NCBI GenBank assembly: GCA_945913015.1
Contig: CAMECH010000025.1
Coordinates: 1-37,354, forward strand
Length of the DNA stretch: 37,354 bases
Direction: 5' to 3'
DNA from: an uncultured Bacteroides sp.
Lineage (GTDB): Bacteria > Bacillota > Clostridia > Lachnospirales > Lachnospiraceae
Positions within the stretch are counted from its first letter, which is position 1. Each line of letters starts with the position of its first letter. Below the pieces are notes generated by a model, which saw only the letters and a program-made list of their open reading frames with translations, was not told where the DNA came from and searched no databases. The position numbers and the translations under genes are program-made. Positions 1 through 11,327 of this stretch are shown one piece after another.

Positions 1-117
1 AATTCTTGTTGAATTTTCAGGGTTGTCTTACTGTTCAGTTATCAATGTTCTGTTGTCTGCCACACCAGCAATCATGCGCCTTGCGGGCTTTTCATGTCTG
101 CTCTCTCGTGCGACAGC
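1..117 (-). other. Probable rRNA operon leader (gene lies beyond the left edge)
   Basis: Read on the minus strand, this stretch runs from the predicted start site of the promoter at 124-152 to the window edge without a coding frame. It contains a stretch reading AACATTGATAACTGAACAG (minus strand, about 31-50) of the kind found ahead of 16S rRNA in many clostridia. Two tandem consensus promoters, a strongly structured leader and outward direction fit an rRNA operon. The 16S gene itself is not in the window, so this is inference from leader type and promoter architecture. A tRNA or other stable RNA operon is the alternative. Confidence 0.5.
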
Positions 118-123
118 TATATT

Positions 124-152
124 AGAATAACACCGATTAATTACTTTGTCAA
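124..152 (-). promoter_or_regulatory. Downstream promoter of the tandem pair (probable rrn P2)
   Basis: On the minus strand there is TTGACA (plus 147-152), a 17-base spacer and TATTCT (plus 124-129). It is preceded by an A/T-rich tract (about 153-180) that resembles an UP element. It directs transcription out of the left edge of the window. Confidence 0.7.
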
Positions 153-218
153 CAACTTTTTTAACTTTTTTTAAAATTATTTTGCTGCGACAAATTTCTC
201 TTCGTCAGTGCGTTTTAT

Positions 219-247
219 ATAGTAACATTTCTATACATCAATGTCAA
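219..247 (-). promoter_or_regulatory. Upstream promoter of the tandem pair (probable rrn P1)
   Basis: On the minus strand there is TTGACA (plus 242-247), a 17-base spacer and TACTAT (plus 219-224). It lies 95 bases upstream of the second promoter at 124-152 and points the same way. Tandem near-consensus sigma-A promoters are typical of rRNA operons. Confidence 0.65.
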
Positions 248-295
248 CCGCTTTTTATGCCAATTTCAGGCATACTTTACACTACATATTGTGCT

Positions 296-1342
296 CTATT
301 CTTTTGCAATCAGTTTTGGCTTTATTACATTCTTACATATTAATATACATTTCTTTACAATAAAGTCTGAACCTATTGCCATGATAAATAATATCGCAAA
401 GAATCCGACTGCCGCTGCCGCATTTAATTCCGGTGCAACTCTTTTAAAGAATGAAAGCATGATTGCATGATTCAGATAAAGTGCATATGTCAGTCCACTC
501 AGATAATTAATTACTTTATTATTAAATATAATATTGCATTCCCTGTGTCCAAATGCGAGCGCAACTCCAAGCGCCATAAATATCAGCATTGCATAGTCAT
601 TATCTGTATTATGCACCACCGCAGTGTATATGATTATAAATAAAAAGCACGCAATTTCCGCAATATCGAGCGCATAACGCACTGCCTTTGTAAAATTAAT
701 CCGGCTTATTTTATTGCAGAGCTGATAACTTAAAATTCCCATGTTCATTCCGGCAAAAGCCCTAAGCAATGCATCATGCTGCCAGAACCCGATTGAGTTG
801 CCCCACATTTCCATTCCGGTATATATTCTGTAATAAAAACTGTATATCAGTATTACCGATAGCGGACATACAAACTGTACATAAAATTTCTTATGGTTCA
901 GTACCATATAATATATGAAGTATCCCACAATAAGCAGCGCAGATACATACCATGCCACACTGTTAAAATATATTTCCTGATTAAGCCCAACCATCTGAAG
1001 CCCAAAAAGCTCGTAAATTGATTCAAGAAGTATTTCAAATTTTTCCTGAACCGTTGGGTAGAGAAGCCTTGAATAAATCGCAAAGTTAAAAACGAAGCAG
1101 AACAGATACAGCGGATAAAGTCTCGCAATACGTTTCTTTGTATATATCCACGGACTGTCGGCAATTCCTTTCTCACGATTTCTTTCATATGTATACATAA
1201 GAAGAAAGCCCGAAGTCATAAAAAAGAACTCAACGCTTACATACCAGCCTGTATCTATTCCATAAAGTCGTAGGAAGTGAAACAGCGCTATTAATATAGT
1301 AAATACAAATCTCCACAATGAAATACTGTTATTCTTTACCAT
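296..1342 (-). CDS. Acyltransferase 3 family membrane protein
   Basis: The 348-residue product is a polytopic inner-membrane protein with about ten hydrophobic helices across its length. The N-terminus (SLWRFVFTILIALFHFLRLYG, then VEFFFMTSGFLLMY) matches the start of the acyltransferase 3 (Acyl_transf_3/OafA-like) family, with the family histidine in the first helix (about residue 22). Such proteins move acetyl or other acyl groups from the cytoplasm onto cell-surface sugars. The ATG is preceded by GGGGGAA at a good distance, which supports this start. It stands alone between the putative rRNA leader and the zeta-toxin-like gene. The substrate cannot be told from the sequence. Confidence 0.85.
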   Translation of the reverse strand: MVKNNSISLWRFVFTILIALFHFLRLYGIDTGWYVSVEFFFMTSGFLLMYTYERNREKGIADSPWIYTKKRIARLYPLYLFCFVFNFAIYSRLLYPTVQEKFEILLESIYELFGLQMVGLNQEIYFNSVAWYVSALLIVGYFIYYMVLNHKKFYVQFVCPLSVILIYSFYYRIYTGMEMWGNSIGFWQHDALLRAFAGMNMGILSYQLCNKISRINFTKAVRYALDIAEIACFLFIIIYTAVVHNTDNDYAMLIFMALGVALAFGHRECNIIFNNKVINYLSGLTYALYLNHAIMLSFFKRVAPELNAAAAVGFFAILFIMAIGSDFIVKKCILICKNVIKPKLIAKE

Positions 1343-1385
1343 GTTCCCCCATTCTTACACCGCGCCGGCGCATGTACTCTTATTT

Positions 1386-1958
1386 TTATCCATCAATCAA
1401 TTTAATCAGTTCATCCTCACTCCACAAATCATTTGGAAAAACTGTAATATCTTCTTTATGTTTTCTAACTATTCTTACAGGTTTTAAAGTATTGTCATAT
1501 ACGTGCATAATATCACATATATTCATCAATTCTTTAATATTTGCCAATGATTTATAGTATCTGCTGATTATTTTTTCTTTGTCCACACCATGTCCGCCTG
1601 ATGCAACTCTTGCTTCTACACGTCCAACGTTAACCAAAGGATCTACTGTTAATACAAAAATACATTTAATAAAATATCCTTGATCTTTTGCTCTTTTAAG
1701 TATATCCATTTTATAATTAGATGAAAGTACTGTTTCAAATGTAAAATCCTCATTATTTTCAATGGATTTATATCTCATTTCGTCTACATATTTTGCTGCT
1801 TTTCCATTATCCATACCTGTTGCACTGACAACGTCATCAGCATTTGTATATGTCCCTACTTTATCAAAATATTGAGTAATAGTGCTTTTGCCGGAACCAT
1901 TTGGTCCTGCAAATACCAAAACCATAGGTTTTCTATTCAACGTATTTCCTTTCTCCAT
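1386..1958 (-). CDS. Zeta toxin family / AAA P-loop kinase
   Basis: A 190-residue protein. Near the N-terminus is a Walker A motif (FAGPNGSGKST). Near residue 115-145 it has the R-x-x-x-GGH-x-V-x-x-x-x-I-x-x-R pattern seen in zeta-toxin-like nucleotide kinases (RVASGGHGVDKEKIISRYY). Family members phosphorylate UDP-N-acetylglucosamine or related small molecules, and some act as toxins. The chosen ATG has GGAG seven bases upstream; a TTG at 1940 (AAAGG upstream) and an ATG at 1964 are alternatives. The start overlaps the 3' end of the upstream small gene by 26 bases, indicating translational coupling. Toxicity is inferred, not shown; a housekeeping kinase is possible. Confidence 0.8.
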   Translation of the reverse strand: MEKGNTLNRKPMVLVFAGPNGSGKSTITQYFDKVGTYTNADDVVSATGMDNGKAAKYVDEMRYKSIENNEDFTFETVLSSNYKMDILKRAKDQGYFIKCIFVLTVDPLVNVGRVEARVASGGHGVDKEKIISRYYKSLANIKELMNICDIMHVYDNTLKPVRIVRKHKEDITVFPNDLWSEDELIKLIDG

Positions 1959-2238
1959 CCGCATACTCCAAATAAGTCTTTTTTGTAGATTTATCATATA
2001 CTGCTACAGGTTTATTGCATATTTTTGCCCTCTTAACAGCTATCTTTATTGCTTCCTGTGCCCTTGCATCCATTTCTGCTTCTGAAACTGTTATTATTCC
2101 CTGAGACTCAAGGGTTTTTGTGGCGGCATTTTTTCTGGCAACTTTAATTTTCTTTTCAGACTTACCGGATATAACATGTACCTTGACTCCGGTACTTTTA
2201 GTTTTCAAATGTTCTTTTTTTCCTGCAACCGATTTCAT
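1933..2238 (-). CDS. Small hypothetical protein, candidate antitoxin partner of the zeta-like kinase
   Basis: A 101-residue, lysine-rich protein that I do not recognise from sequence. The N-terminal half is very basic (SGKSEKKIKVARKNAATK). The C-terminal half is helical, then ends in a compact segment (YDKSTKKTYLEYADGERKYVE). The start is fixed by a doubled ribosome-binding site (GGAGGTGGAGGTGG) just upstream of the ATG at 2238. A longer frame reaching 2355 would lack such a site and would enter the tRNA-Ser terminator. It overlaps the downstream zeta-like gene, the layout of a type II antitoxin-toxin pair, and that position is the only basis for the antitoxin suggestion. Confidence 0.7.
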   Translation of the reverse strand: MKSVAGKKEHLKTKSTGVKVHVISGKSEKKIKVARKNAATKTLESQGIITVSEAEMDARAQEAIKIAVKRAKICNKPVAVYDKSTKKTYLEYADGERKYVE

Positions 2239-2323
2239 ACAACCACCTCCACCTCCATATAAAATAATATTCGCACAATAAATAAAATGTATTCTTTTCA
2301 CCATAAATGCTACTATGAAAAAT

Positions 2324-2353
2324 GCTGAACACCGCTCAAATGCGATGTTCAGC
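2324..2353 (-). terminator. Rho-independent terminator of tRNA-Ser
   Basis: A hairpin with 12-base arms (2324-2335 and 2342-2353, one mismatch) and a 6-base loop. On the minus strand it is followed by ATTTTTC. It lies 16 bases past the 3' end of tRNA-Ser. Confidence 0.75.
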
Positions 2354-2369
2354 AATCTCCTCTGCCAAC

Positions 2370-2456
2370 GGAGAAAGAGGGATTTGAACCCTCGCGCCGG
2401 TTTCCCGACCTACACCCTTAGCAGGGGCGCCTCTTCGGCCTCTTGAGTATTTCTCC
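2370..2456 (-). tRNA. tRNA-Ser(GCT)
   Basis: An 87-base cloverleaf with a 7-bp acceptor stem (GGAGAAA/TTTCTCC side) and anticodon GCT in the loop CTGCTAA. It has the long variable arm expected of a class II serine tRNA and a T-arm with GTTCAAAT. It reads AGC/AGU codons. CCA is not encoded. It has its own consensus promoter and terminator. Confidence 0.95.
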
Positions 2457-2509
2457 GAACTCCTAAAACTATATTCAGTTTTAGCTGTGTTGTTTAACAC
2501 GCATTTGAT

Positions 2510-2538
2510 ATTATAACAAAGCCTGTTTCGGCTGTCAA
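2510..2538 (-). promoter_or_regulatory. Consensus sigma-A promoter for tRNA-Ser
   Basis: On the minus strand there is a perfect TTGACA (plus 2533-2538), a 17-base spacer and a perfect TATAAT (plus 2510-2515). The expected start is roughly 45 bases before the mature tRNA 5' end. Confidence 0.85.
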
Positions 2539-2571
2539 TGGAAAAAATTTGAAATTTATCGGCAATTTATA

Positions 2572-3123
2572 TTATATTTTGCAATAATCTTTTATTGCAG
2601 TCTCGTACAGGTTATTGCCCTCACTGTCAATTACGACTATAACTGGAAAGTTTTCCACCTCAAGCTCGCGTATTGCCTCTGTTCCGAGGTCATCATATGC
2701 AATTACTGTCGACTTCTTAATGCACTGTGACAGAAGTGCGCCTGCGCCGCCGACTGCTGCAAAATATACAGCTCCGTTTCTTATAATTGCATCCTTAACG
2801 GCCTGACTTCTCTTTCCTTTGCCAATCATTCCCTTAAGTCCCAAGTCAAGCAGGTCAGGTGCGTATTTGTCCATTCTGCTTGCAGTTGTCGGGCCTGCAG
2901 AACCAATCGGTCTGCCCTGTCTTGCCGGTGATGGTCCCATATAATAAATAATGTTGTTTTTCATATCAATCGGAAGCTTCTGATTATCCGCCAGTGCCTC
3001 TGCCATTCTTTTATGTGCTGCATCCCTGGCTGTATAAATAGTTCCCGTTATGTAAACATAATCTCCGGCTTTAAGAGATTTGGCATCTTCATCCGATATT
3101 GGTGCCTTAATGTATCTGTCCAT
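2572..3123 (-). CDS. Class I fumarate hydratase, beta (C-terminal) subunit
   Basis: This 183-residue protein corresponds to the C-terminal domain of iron-sulfur fumarases/tartrate dehydratases. It includes GDYVYITGTIYTARDAAHKR near the N-terminus, YYMGPSPARQGRPIGSAGPTTASRMD in the middle and GGAGALL further on. With the alpha subunit encoded just upstream it forms the [4Fe-4S] hydro-lyase that interconverts fumarate and L-malate in the cytoplasm; Fe-S tartrate dehydratase is the main alternative. It starts 27 bases after the alpha subunit's stop and is surely in the same transcript, itself coupled to gyrA. Confidence 0.9.
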   Translation of the reverse strand: MDRYIKAPISDEDAKSLKAGDYVYITGTIYTARDAAHKRMAEALADNQKLPIDMKNNIIYYMGPSPARQGRPIGSAGPTTASRMDKYAPDLLDLGLKGMIGKGKRSQAVKDAIIRNGAVYFAAVGGAGALLSQCIKKSTVIAYDDLGTEAIRELEVENFPVIVVIDSEGNNLYETAIKDYCKI

Positions 3124-3150
3124 TAAATGTCCGCCTTTCTGATTGAAAAA

Positions 3151-3993
3151 TCAAATAATTCTGTGTGAGTGTCTATTTACATGGCAGCATATGTTGATTG
3201 CAACCGGAAGTCCCGCAATATGTGTAGGATATGTTTCAACATTTACTGCAAGTGCGGTTTTTGTTCCGCCAAGACCGCCCGGCCCTATGCCGAGCATATT
3301 TATTTTCTCAAGCATCTCTGCTTCCAGATTTCTCACATATTCTAAAGGTGATTTTTCGTTCAAATCTCTTGTAAGCGCTTTCTTGGCAAGTTCGGCACAT
3401 TTTTCAAATGTGCCGCCTATACCGACGCCGACAACCATCGGAGGACAGGCGTTAGGGCCTGCATCTCTTACTGCTGTAAGGATTGCTTCCTTAACACCCT
3501 CAATTCCGTCAGCAGGCTTTAACATAAACACACGGCTCATGTTCTCACTTCCGAAGCCCTTTGGTGCCACGGTTATCTCAACCTTGTCACCCGGTACAAT
3601 ATCATAGTGGATTACGGCAGGAGTGTTGTCCTTCGTGTTCTCCCTGAAAATCGGGTCTTTTACTACAGATTTTCTGAGATAACCTTCCGTATATCCCTGA
3701 CGCACTCCTTCGTTGACTGCTTCTGTCAGGCTTCCGCCGTCAAAATGCACATCCTGTCCGACATTAATGAAAATTACCGCCATTCCTGTATCCTGGCATA
3801 TTGGAATCATATCGCGCCCTGCTATCTCAAGATTTTCCTTAAGCTGGTTAAGTACCTGCTTTCCAAGCGGCGATTCCTCTTCCTCAACAGCATGGTTAAA
3901 AACCTCTTTCATGTCATCGGAGAGAAAATGATTTGCCTCAATACACATTTCTTTAATGTTTTTTGTGATATCACTGGTCTGAATTATTCTCAT
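3151..3993 (-). CDS. Class I fumarate hydratase, alpha (N-terminal) subunit
   Basis: A 280-residue protein, the usual length for the alpha subunit of two-component Fe-S fumarase. Three conserved cysteine contexts that bind the [4Fe-4S] cluster are visible: [22 protein letters not shown] and the C-terminal ICCHVNRH. The start at 3993 gives the family N-terminus ([17 protein letters not shown]); a longer frame to 4104 only extends into gyrA. The start lies inside the last 23 bases of gyrA, so translation is probably coupled to GyrA. It acts on fumarate/malate; tartrate dehydratase (TtdA) is a related alternative. Confidence 0.9.
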   Translation of the reverse strand: MRIIQTSDITKNIKEMCIEANHFLSDDMKEVFNHAVEEEESPLGKQVLNQLKENLEIAGRDMIPICQDTGMAVIFINVGQDVHFDGGSLTEAVNEGVRQGYTEGYLRKSVVKDPIFRENTKDNTPAVIHYDIVPGDKVEITVAPKGFGSENMSRVFMLKPADGIEGVKEAILTAVRDAGPNACPPMVVGVGIGGTFEKCAELAKKALTRDLNEKSPLEYVRNLEAEMLEKINMLGIGPGGLGGTKTALAVNVETYPTHIAGLPVAINICCHVNRHSHRII

Positions 3994-6496
3994 CTTCGCT
4001 GTTATCCTCGTCCTCTTCATCAAAGCCTTCTGCATCCTGCTCATTTTCACCCTGTGGCTTTTTGCGTACCTTTGAAACAGACGCAACCGTAACTCCGTCC
4101 TCAAGGTTAATAAGCTTCACGCCCGAGGTAATTCTTCCAAGAATTGAAATATCCTTTGCCTTGATTCTTATTATAATTCCCTCGGTTGTTATGAGCATGA
4201 TTTCTCTTGTATCATCAACAGCCTTAACACCTATTACGTTACCTGTCTTTTCGTTAATCTTGTAACATTTAACGCCTTTGCCGCCACGGTGCTGAGGTGT
4301 AAATTCATCAATCATGGTTCTCTTTCCAAGGCCATTTTCTGAAGCGATAAGAAGTGAATCACCCTGCGTATTAAGCTGCATTCCGATTACTTCATCTTCA
4401 TCCATGATGTCCATACCGATTACACCCATTGAAGTACGACCTGTCGGGCGCACATCTGTCTCTTTAAATCTTATGCACATTCCAAGCTTTGTCACAAGAA
4501 TTATTTCTTTGCTGTTATCTGTAAGCTTAACTTCAATAAGCTCATCATTTTCCCTGATTGTTATTGCCTGAATTCCGTTCTTGCGGATATTTGAATATTC
4601 AGTTACCTTTGTCTTCTTGACAATTCCGTTCTTTGTTGCCATGAAAAGATAATTGTCATCATTATATTCCTTAATCGGAATTACCGCAGTTATCGTCTCG
4701 CCCGGCAGAAGCTGCAGAAGGTTAATTATGGCTGTTCCTCTCGCTGTACGTCCTGCCTCCGGAATTTCATATGCTTTCAGTCTGTATGCACGGCCAAGAT
4801 TTGTAAAGAACATCAGGTAATGATGCGATGTTGTCATAAACAAATCTTCAATAAAATCCTGGTCTATTGTCTGCATTCCCTTTATTCCCTTGCCGCCGCG
4901 GTGCTGCGACTTGAAATTATCAAGTGTCATTCTCTTGATATAACCAAGGTTTGTCCTTGCAATTACAACAGGCTCGTCAGGAATCATATCCTCCATTGAA
5001 ATATCAAATTCATCAAATCCGATGGAAGTTCTTCTGTCATCACCGTATTTTGCTGAAATAGCAAGAATTTCCTCGCGTATTACGCCAAGAAGCTTCTTTT
5101 CATCTGCAAGAATTGCCTTATACTCTGCAATCTTTTCAAGAAGCTCTGCATATTCTGCTTCCAGTTTGGCTCTTTCCAGACCTGTCAGGGCTCTCAGACG
5201 CATATCCACAATTGCCTGTGCCTGTACTTCTGACAGTGAGAATTCCTTCATAAGACTTTCCTTGGCAATCTGAACATTTTCAGAACCACGGATTATCGAG
5301 ATTACTCTGTCAATATTATCAAGAGCAATCATCAAGCCCTGTAAAATGTGGGCTCTTTCTTCAGCCTTATTCAAATCGTACTGTGTTCTTCTTGTAATAA
5401 CTTCTTTCTGATGCTTCAGGTAATATGTCAGCATATCAAGAAGATTAAGAACCTTAGGCTCATTATTAACAAGTGCAAGCATAATTACGCCAAATGTATC
5501 CTGCATCTGTGTATGCTTAAAGAGCTGGTTGAGAATAATATTAGGGTTTACATCTCTTCTGAGCTCGATTGATATTCTCATACCGGTTCTGTCGGATTCA
5601 TCCCTCAAGTCGGTAATTCCGTCAATCTTCTTATCACGCACAAGCTCTGCTATCTTTTCGATGAGCTTTGCTTTATTAACCATATATGGAAGCTCAGTTA
5701 CTACTATACGGTTCTTTCCGTTAGCCATAGGCTCGATGTCCGTTACGGCACGCACACGGATTTTACCGCGGCCTGTTCTGTATGCCTCTTCTATTCCCAT
5801 TTTGCCAAGAATCATTGCTCCTGTCGGGAAATCAGGTCCCTTTACAATATCAAGTATTTCGTCGATATCTGTTTCTCTGTCTTCTTCAACCTGATTATCA
5901 ATGATTTTAACAACAGCATTAATAACCTCACGAAGATTGTGAGGAGGAATATTAGTTGCCATTCCGACAGCAATACCTGATGTACCGTTTACAAGAAGAT
6001 TAGGATATCTTGACGGAAGAACTGTCGGCTCTTTTTCTGTTTCATCGAAGTTTGGTACAAAATCAACTGTATTCTTGTTGATATCAGCAAGCATTTCCAT
6101 TGAAATCTTACTGAGACGTGCTTCTGTATATCGCATGGCAGCCGCACCGTCACCATCCACGGAACCAAAGTTTCCGTGTCCGTCAACAAGAGGATATCTC
6201 GTTGAAAAATCCTGTGCAAGCTTAACAAGTGCCTCATAAATTGATAAGTCACCGTGTGGGTGGTATTTACCCATTGTATCACCGACAATACGTGCACATT
6301 TTCTGTGAGGCTTGTCAGGACCGTTATTAAGTTCAATCATTGAAAAGAGTATTCTTCTCTGTACCGGCTTCAAACCGTCTCTTACATCAGGAAGTGCACG
6401 TGAGGCAATAACGCTCATTGCATAATCGATGTAAGAATTTTCCATTGTCTTTTGCAGGTCAACATCATGAACCTTGTCAAAGATATGTTCATCCAT
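3971..6496 (-). CDS. gyrA: DNA gyrase subunit A
   Basis: An 841-residue type IIA topoisomerase subunit that cuts and rejoins DNA to introduce negative supercoils with GyrB. The catalytic tyrosine is Y123 ([10 protein letters not shown]). The C-terminal beta-pinwheel carries the GyrA box as QHRGGKG at 531-537, which separates gyrase from ParC. The tail is strongly acidic (about 25 residues rich in D and E). In the quinolone-resistance region the motif is HPHGD-L84-S-I-Y-E88: Leu and Glu replace the Ser83 and Asp87 of E. coli. The start has GGAG upstream. It follows gyrB after 56 bases containing two DnaA boxes and overlaps the fumarase alpha gene. Confidence 0.98.
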   Translation of the reverse strand: MDEHIFDKVHDVDLQKTMENSYIDYAMSVIASRALPDVRDGLKPVQRRILFSMIELNNGPDKPHRKCARIVGDTMGKYHPHGDLSIYEALVKLAQDFSTRYPLVDGHGNFGSVDGDGAAAMRYTEARLSKISMEMLADINKNTVDFVPNFDETEKEPTVLPSRYPNLLVNGTSGIAVGMATNIPPHNLREVINAVVKIIDNQVEEDRETDIDEILDIVKGPDFPTGAMILGKMGIEEAYRTGRGKIRVRAVTDIEPMANGKNRIVVTELPYMVNKAKLIEKIAELVRDKKIDGITDLRDESDRTGMRISIELRRDVNPNIILNQLFKHTQMQDTFGVIMLALVNNEPKVLNLLDMLTYYLKHQKEVITRRTQYDLNKAEERAHILQGLMIALDNIDRVISIIRGSENVQIAKESLMKEFSLSEVQAQAIVDMRLRALTGLERAKLEAEYAELLEKIAEYKAILADEKKLLGVIREEILAISAKYGDDRRTSIGFDEFDISMEDMIPDEPVVIARTNLGYIKRMTLDNFKSQHRGGKGIKGMQTIDQDFIEDLFMTTSHHYLMFFTNLGRAYRLKAYEIPEAGRTARGTAIINLLQLLPGETITAVIPIKEYNDDNYLFMATKNGIVKKTKVTEYSNIRKNGIQAITIRENDELIEVKLTDNSKEIILVTKLGMCIRFKETDVRPTGRTSMGVIGMDIMDEDEVIGMQLNTQGDSLLIASENGLGKRTMIDEFTPQHRGGKGVKCYKINEKTGNVIGVKAVDDTREIMLITTEGIIIRIKAKDISILGRITSGVKLINLEDGVTVASVSKVRKKPQGENEQDAEGFDEEDEDNSEDENNSDQ

Positions 6497-6521
6497 TATT
6501 TTTACTCCATTCTATACTGTG

Positions 6522-6544
6522 TTATCCACAAAATGTTATCCACA
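6522..6544 (-). promoter_or_regulatory. Tandem perfect DnaA boxes between gyrB and gyrA
   Basis: TTATCCACA occurs at 6522-6530 and again at 6536-6544, inside a perfect 14-base tandem repeat (TTTTGTGGATAACA on the minus strand). Both match the DnaA consensus exactly and point the same way. They fill most of the 56-base gyrB-gyrA spacer. Confidence 0.85.
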
Positions 6545-6552
6545 AAACACCA

Positions 6553-9593
<3,041 letters not shown>

Positions 9594-9609
9594 AATCTGC
9601 TATTCCGTG

Positions 9610-9819
9610 TTATTCCTCTATTTTGATTTCTTCACCGTTGTAACTTACAACATCTCCTCCATGAAGCTTTTTGCCTCTCTGGGTTTCTGTTTGTCCGTTT
9701 ACCTTGACTTCACCTTCTGTAATAACTATTTTTGCTTCAACACCAGACTCTACAAGACCGGCAGCCTTAAGTGCCTGTCCGAGTTTGATATATTCATCAC
9801 GCAGTTTAATAATCTGCAT
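9610..9819 (-). CDS. yaaA: S4-domain RNA-binding protein YaaA
   Basis: A 69-residue protein made up almost entirely of one S4 RNA-binding domain (IKLGQALKAAGLVESGVEAK, then GEVKVNGQTETQRGKKLHGGD). The same gene lies between dnaN and recF in Bacillus and most clostridia and has been linked to ribosome assembly. The internal ATG at 9819 is preferred because the preceding eight codons carry an AGAGG stretch that can serve as its ribosome site and because family members start at MxIIKLRDEYIKL. The frame could also start at 9843. Confidence 0.92.
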   Translation of the reverse strand: MQIIKLRDEYIKLGQALKAAGLVESGVEAKIVITEGEVKVNGQTETQRGKKLHGGDVVSYNGEEIKIEE

Positions 9820-9868
9820 AGCTGCCTCTTTTCCGTAATACATAAATTACATATTTATTCAGGATTAA

Positions 9869-10972
9869 TTATGCCGTAAAGTTTACAGGAAGAATCAGAT
9901 AAATGTAATTTTCTTCCTTATCACGGATAAAGCAAGGAGCCTTTGGATTTAACAGATAAATGTCTACATTTTCATCATCAATCTTACCAAGAGCATCCAT
10001 AAGGAATTTTGGATTAAATCCAATCATAATATCCTTGCCCTCTTTATTAACTGCCACATTTTCATTGAGGGAACCAATAGAAGAAACTACCTTAACTTCC
10101 ATGTTGCCATCTGTTATATTGAGAATAATAGGCTTTTTGTCACTCTCCTTAATAAGAAGGGTTGCTCTGTCTATTGAGCCGAGCATTTCTCTCTTATTGG
10201 CTGTAATCTTAGTCTCGTAATCACTTGAAAGCATCTGGTTAATTTTGAAATATTCACCCTCAATCAGACGTGAAACAACTATTGTCTGGTCAAACTCAAA
10301 CAGAATATGATTATTTGAAAAGTAAATATTTACCATATCATCTGCATCAGTTGAAAGGATTTTGCTTATCTCATTGAGAGTCTTTCCCGGAACCACTACC
10401 TTCACATCATCAGCTCTTCCCTCAAGCTTCTTCTTGCGGATTGCTATTCTGTGTCCGTCAAGTGCCACTACCTTAAGTTCAGAATCTATAACCTCAAATA
10501 ATTCTCCTGTCATCATTTTGTTGTTATCATTAGGAGCAGTACAGAAAATAGTCTGGTTTACAATTTCTCTTAATGAAAACTGTGAAAGACTTATCATTTT
10601 CTGTTTCTCAATTACAGGAAGAAATGAAAAATCGTCACCTGACTTTCCTGCAATATTGAATTTTGAATTTTCACAAGTTATAAGGGCGTTATAATTATCA
10701 TCAGTCTGGATGGTTATATCATTATCAGGAAGCTTTCTTACAATATCAGAGAAAATCTTTGCATCAATTGCAATCTTTCCTTTTTCCATAATATCGCCTT
10801 CAACGATTGTTTCAATACCAAGTTCCATATCGTTTGCAGTAAATTTGATTTTACCCTCAGTAGAATCAATCATAATGCACTCAAGAATAGGCATTGATGT
10901 TCTTGTAGGAATTGCTTTAAGAACAATATTAACTCCTTTTGAAAGCTCTGATTTTGAAAATACTAATTTCAT
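9869..10972 (-). CDS. dnaN: DNA polymerase III beta sliding clamp
   Basis: A 367-residue ring-forming processivity clamp with three similar domains. The N-terminus (MKLVFSKSELSKGVNIVLKAIPTRTSMPILECI) and the C-terminus ending in YIYLILPVNFTA are diagnostic; the clamp family typically ends in Y-L-x-x-P-[MV]. It encircles DNA and tethers the polymerase and mismatch-repair factors. The ATG follows GGGAGGATTTC. It is separated from dnaA by a 355-base origin segment. Confidence 0.98.
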   Translation of the reverse strand: MKLVFSKSELSKGVNIVLKAIPTRTSMPILECIMIDSTEGKIKFTANDMELGIETIVEGDIMEKGKIAIDAKIFSDIVRKLPDNDITIQTDDNYNALITCENSKFNIAGKSGDDFSFLPVIEKQKMISLSQFSLREIVNQTIFCTAPNDNNKMMTGELFEVIDSELKVVALDGHRIAIRKKKLEGRADDVKVVVPGKTLNEISKILSTDADDMVNIYFSNNHILFEFDQTIVVSRLIEGEYFKINQMLSSDYETKITANKREMLGSIDRATLLIKESDKKPIILNITDGNMEVKVVSSIGSLNENVAVNKEGKDIMIGFNPKFLMDALGKIDDENVDIYLLNPKAPCFIRDKEENYIYLILPVNFTA

Positions 10973-11327
10973 AAATGAAATCCTCCCTTATATATTGTTG
11001 AAAAGTATTTTTTGAAAAGTGGATATTAAAAAATGTATATATAAATATATTATTTCAGTAGTATACGTAGTAGGGGGTGTTGATAAGTTGAAAACCCATT
11101 CAAACCGTTGGTATTACTGAAAAAAGAAGCCTTGATAAGTATGTTGAACAAGCTTGAAATTAATGTGGATATTGTTGGAAAACTTTAAAGTCAACCTGAC
11201 AATAAATATCAATGTAAAACTTAAAATCATGGTATTAACATTAATTAACAATAAAAATGAAAACTTGTTAACAAAAATGTTAAAAGTTATTCTACTTATT
11301 AACAGAATAACTTGTTAATAACTCTCC
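10973..11327. other. oriC: oriC part 2: dnaA-dnaN gap with basal unwinding region
   Basis: A non-coding, very AT-rich gap between dnaA and dnaN. On the minus strand a DnaA box with one mismatch (TTATCAACA, 11078-11086) is followed by a C tract (11074-11077) and then CTACTA (11068-11073). On the other strand this is TAG-TAG, i.e. DnaA-trio-like triplets, with a further TAG at 59-61. An alternating A/T stretch follows (about 11022-11055). Weaker boxes occur at 11164-11172 (ATATCCACA, minus) and 11296-11304 (TTATTAACA, plus). Box, GC tract, trios and AT-rich DNA in this order match the Bacillus subtilis unwinding system. Function is inferred. Confidence 0.8.

Noticed and set aside
146-343. A 65-codon plus-strand open frame near the left edge
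   Set aside because: It overlaps two consensus promoters on the other strand and the 3' end of the acyltransferase gene, and lacks a ribosome site.
2239-2355. Longer N-terminus for the small protein upstream of the zeta-like gene
   Set aside because: The extension has no ribosome site and runs into the tRNA-Ser terminator; the doubled Shine-Dalgarno sequence points to 2238.
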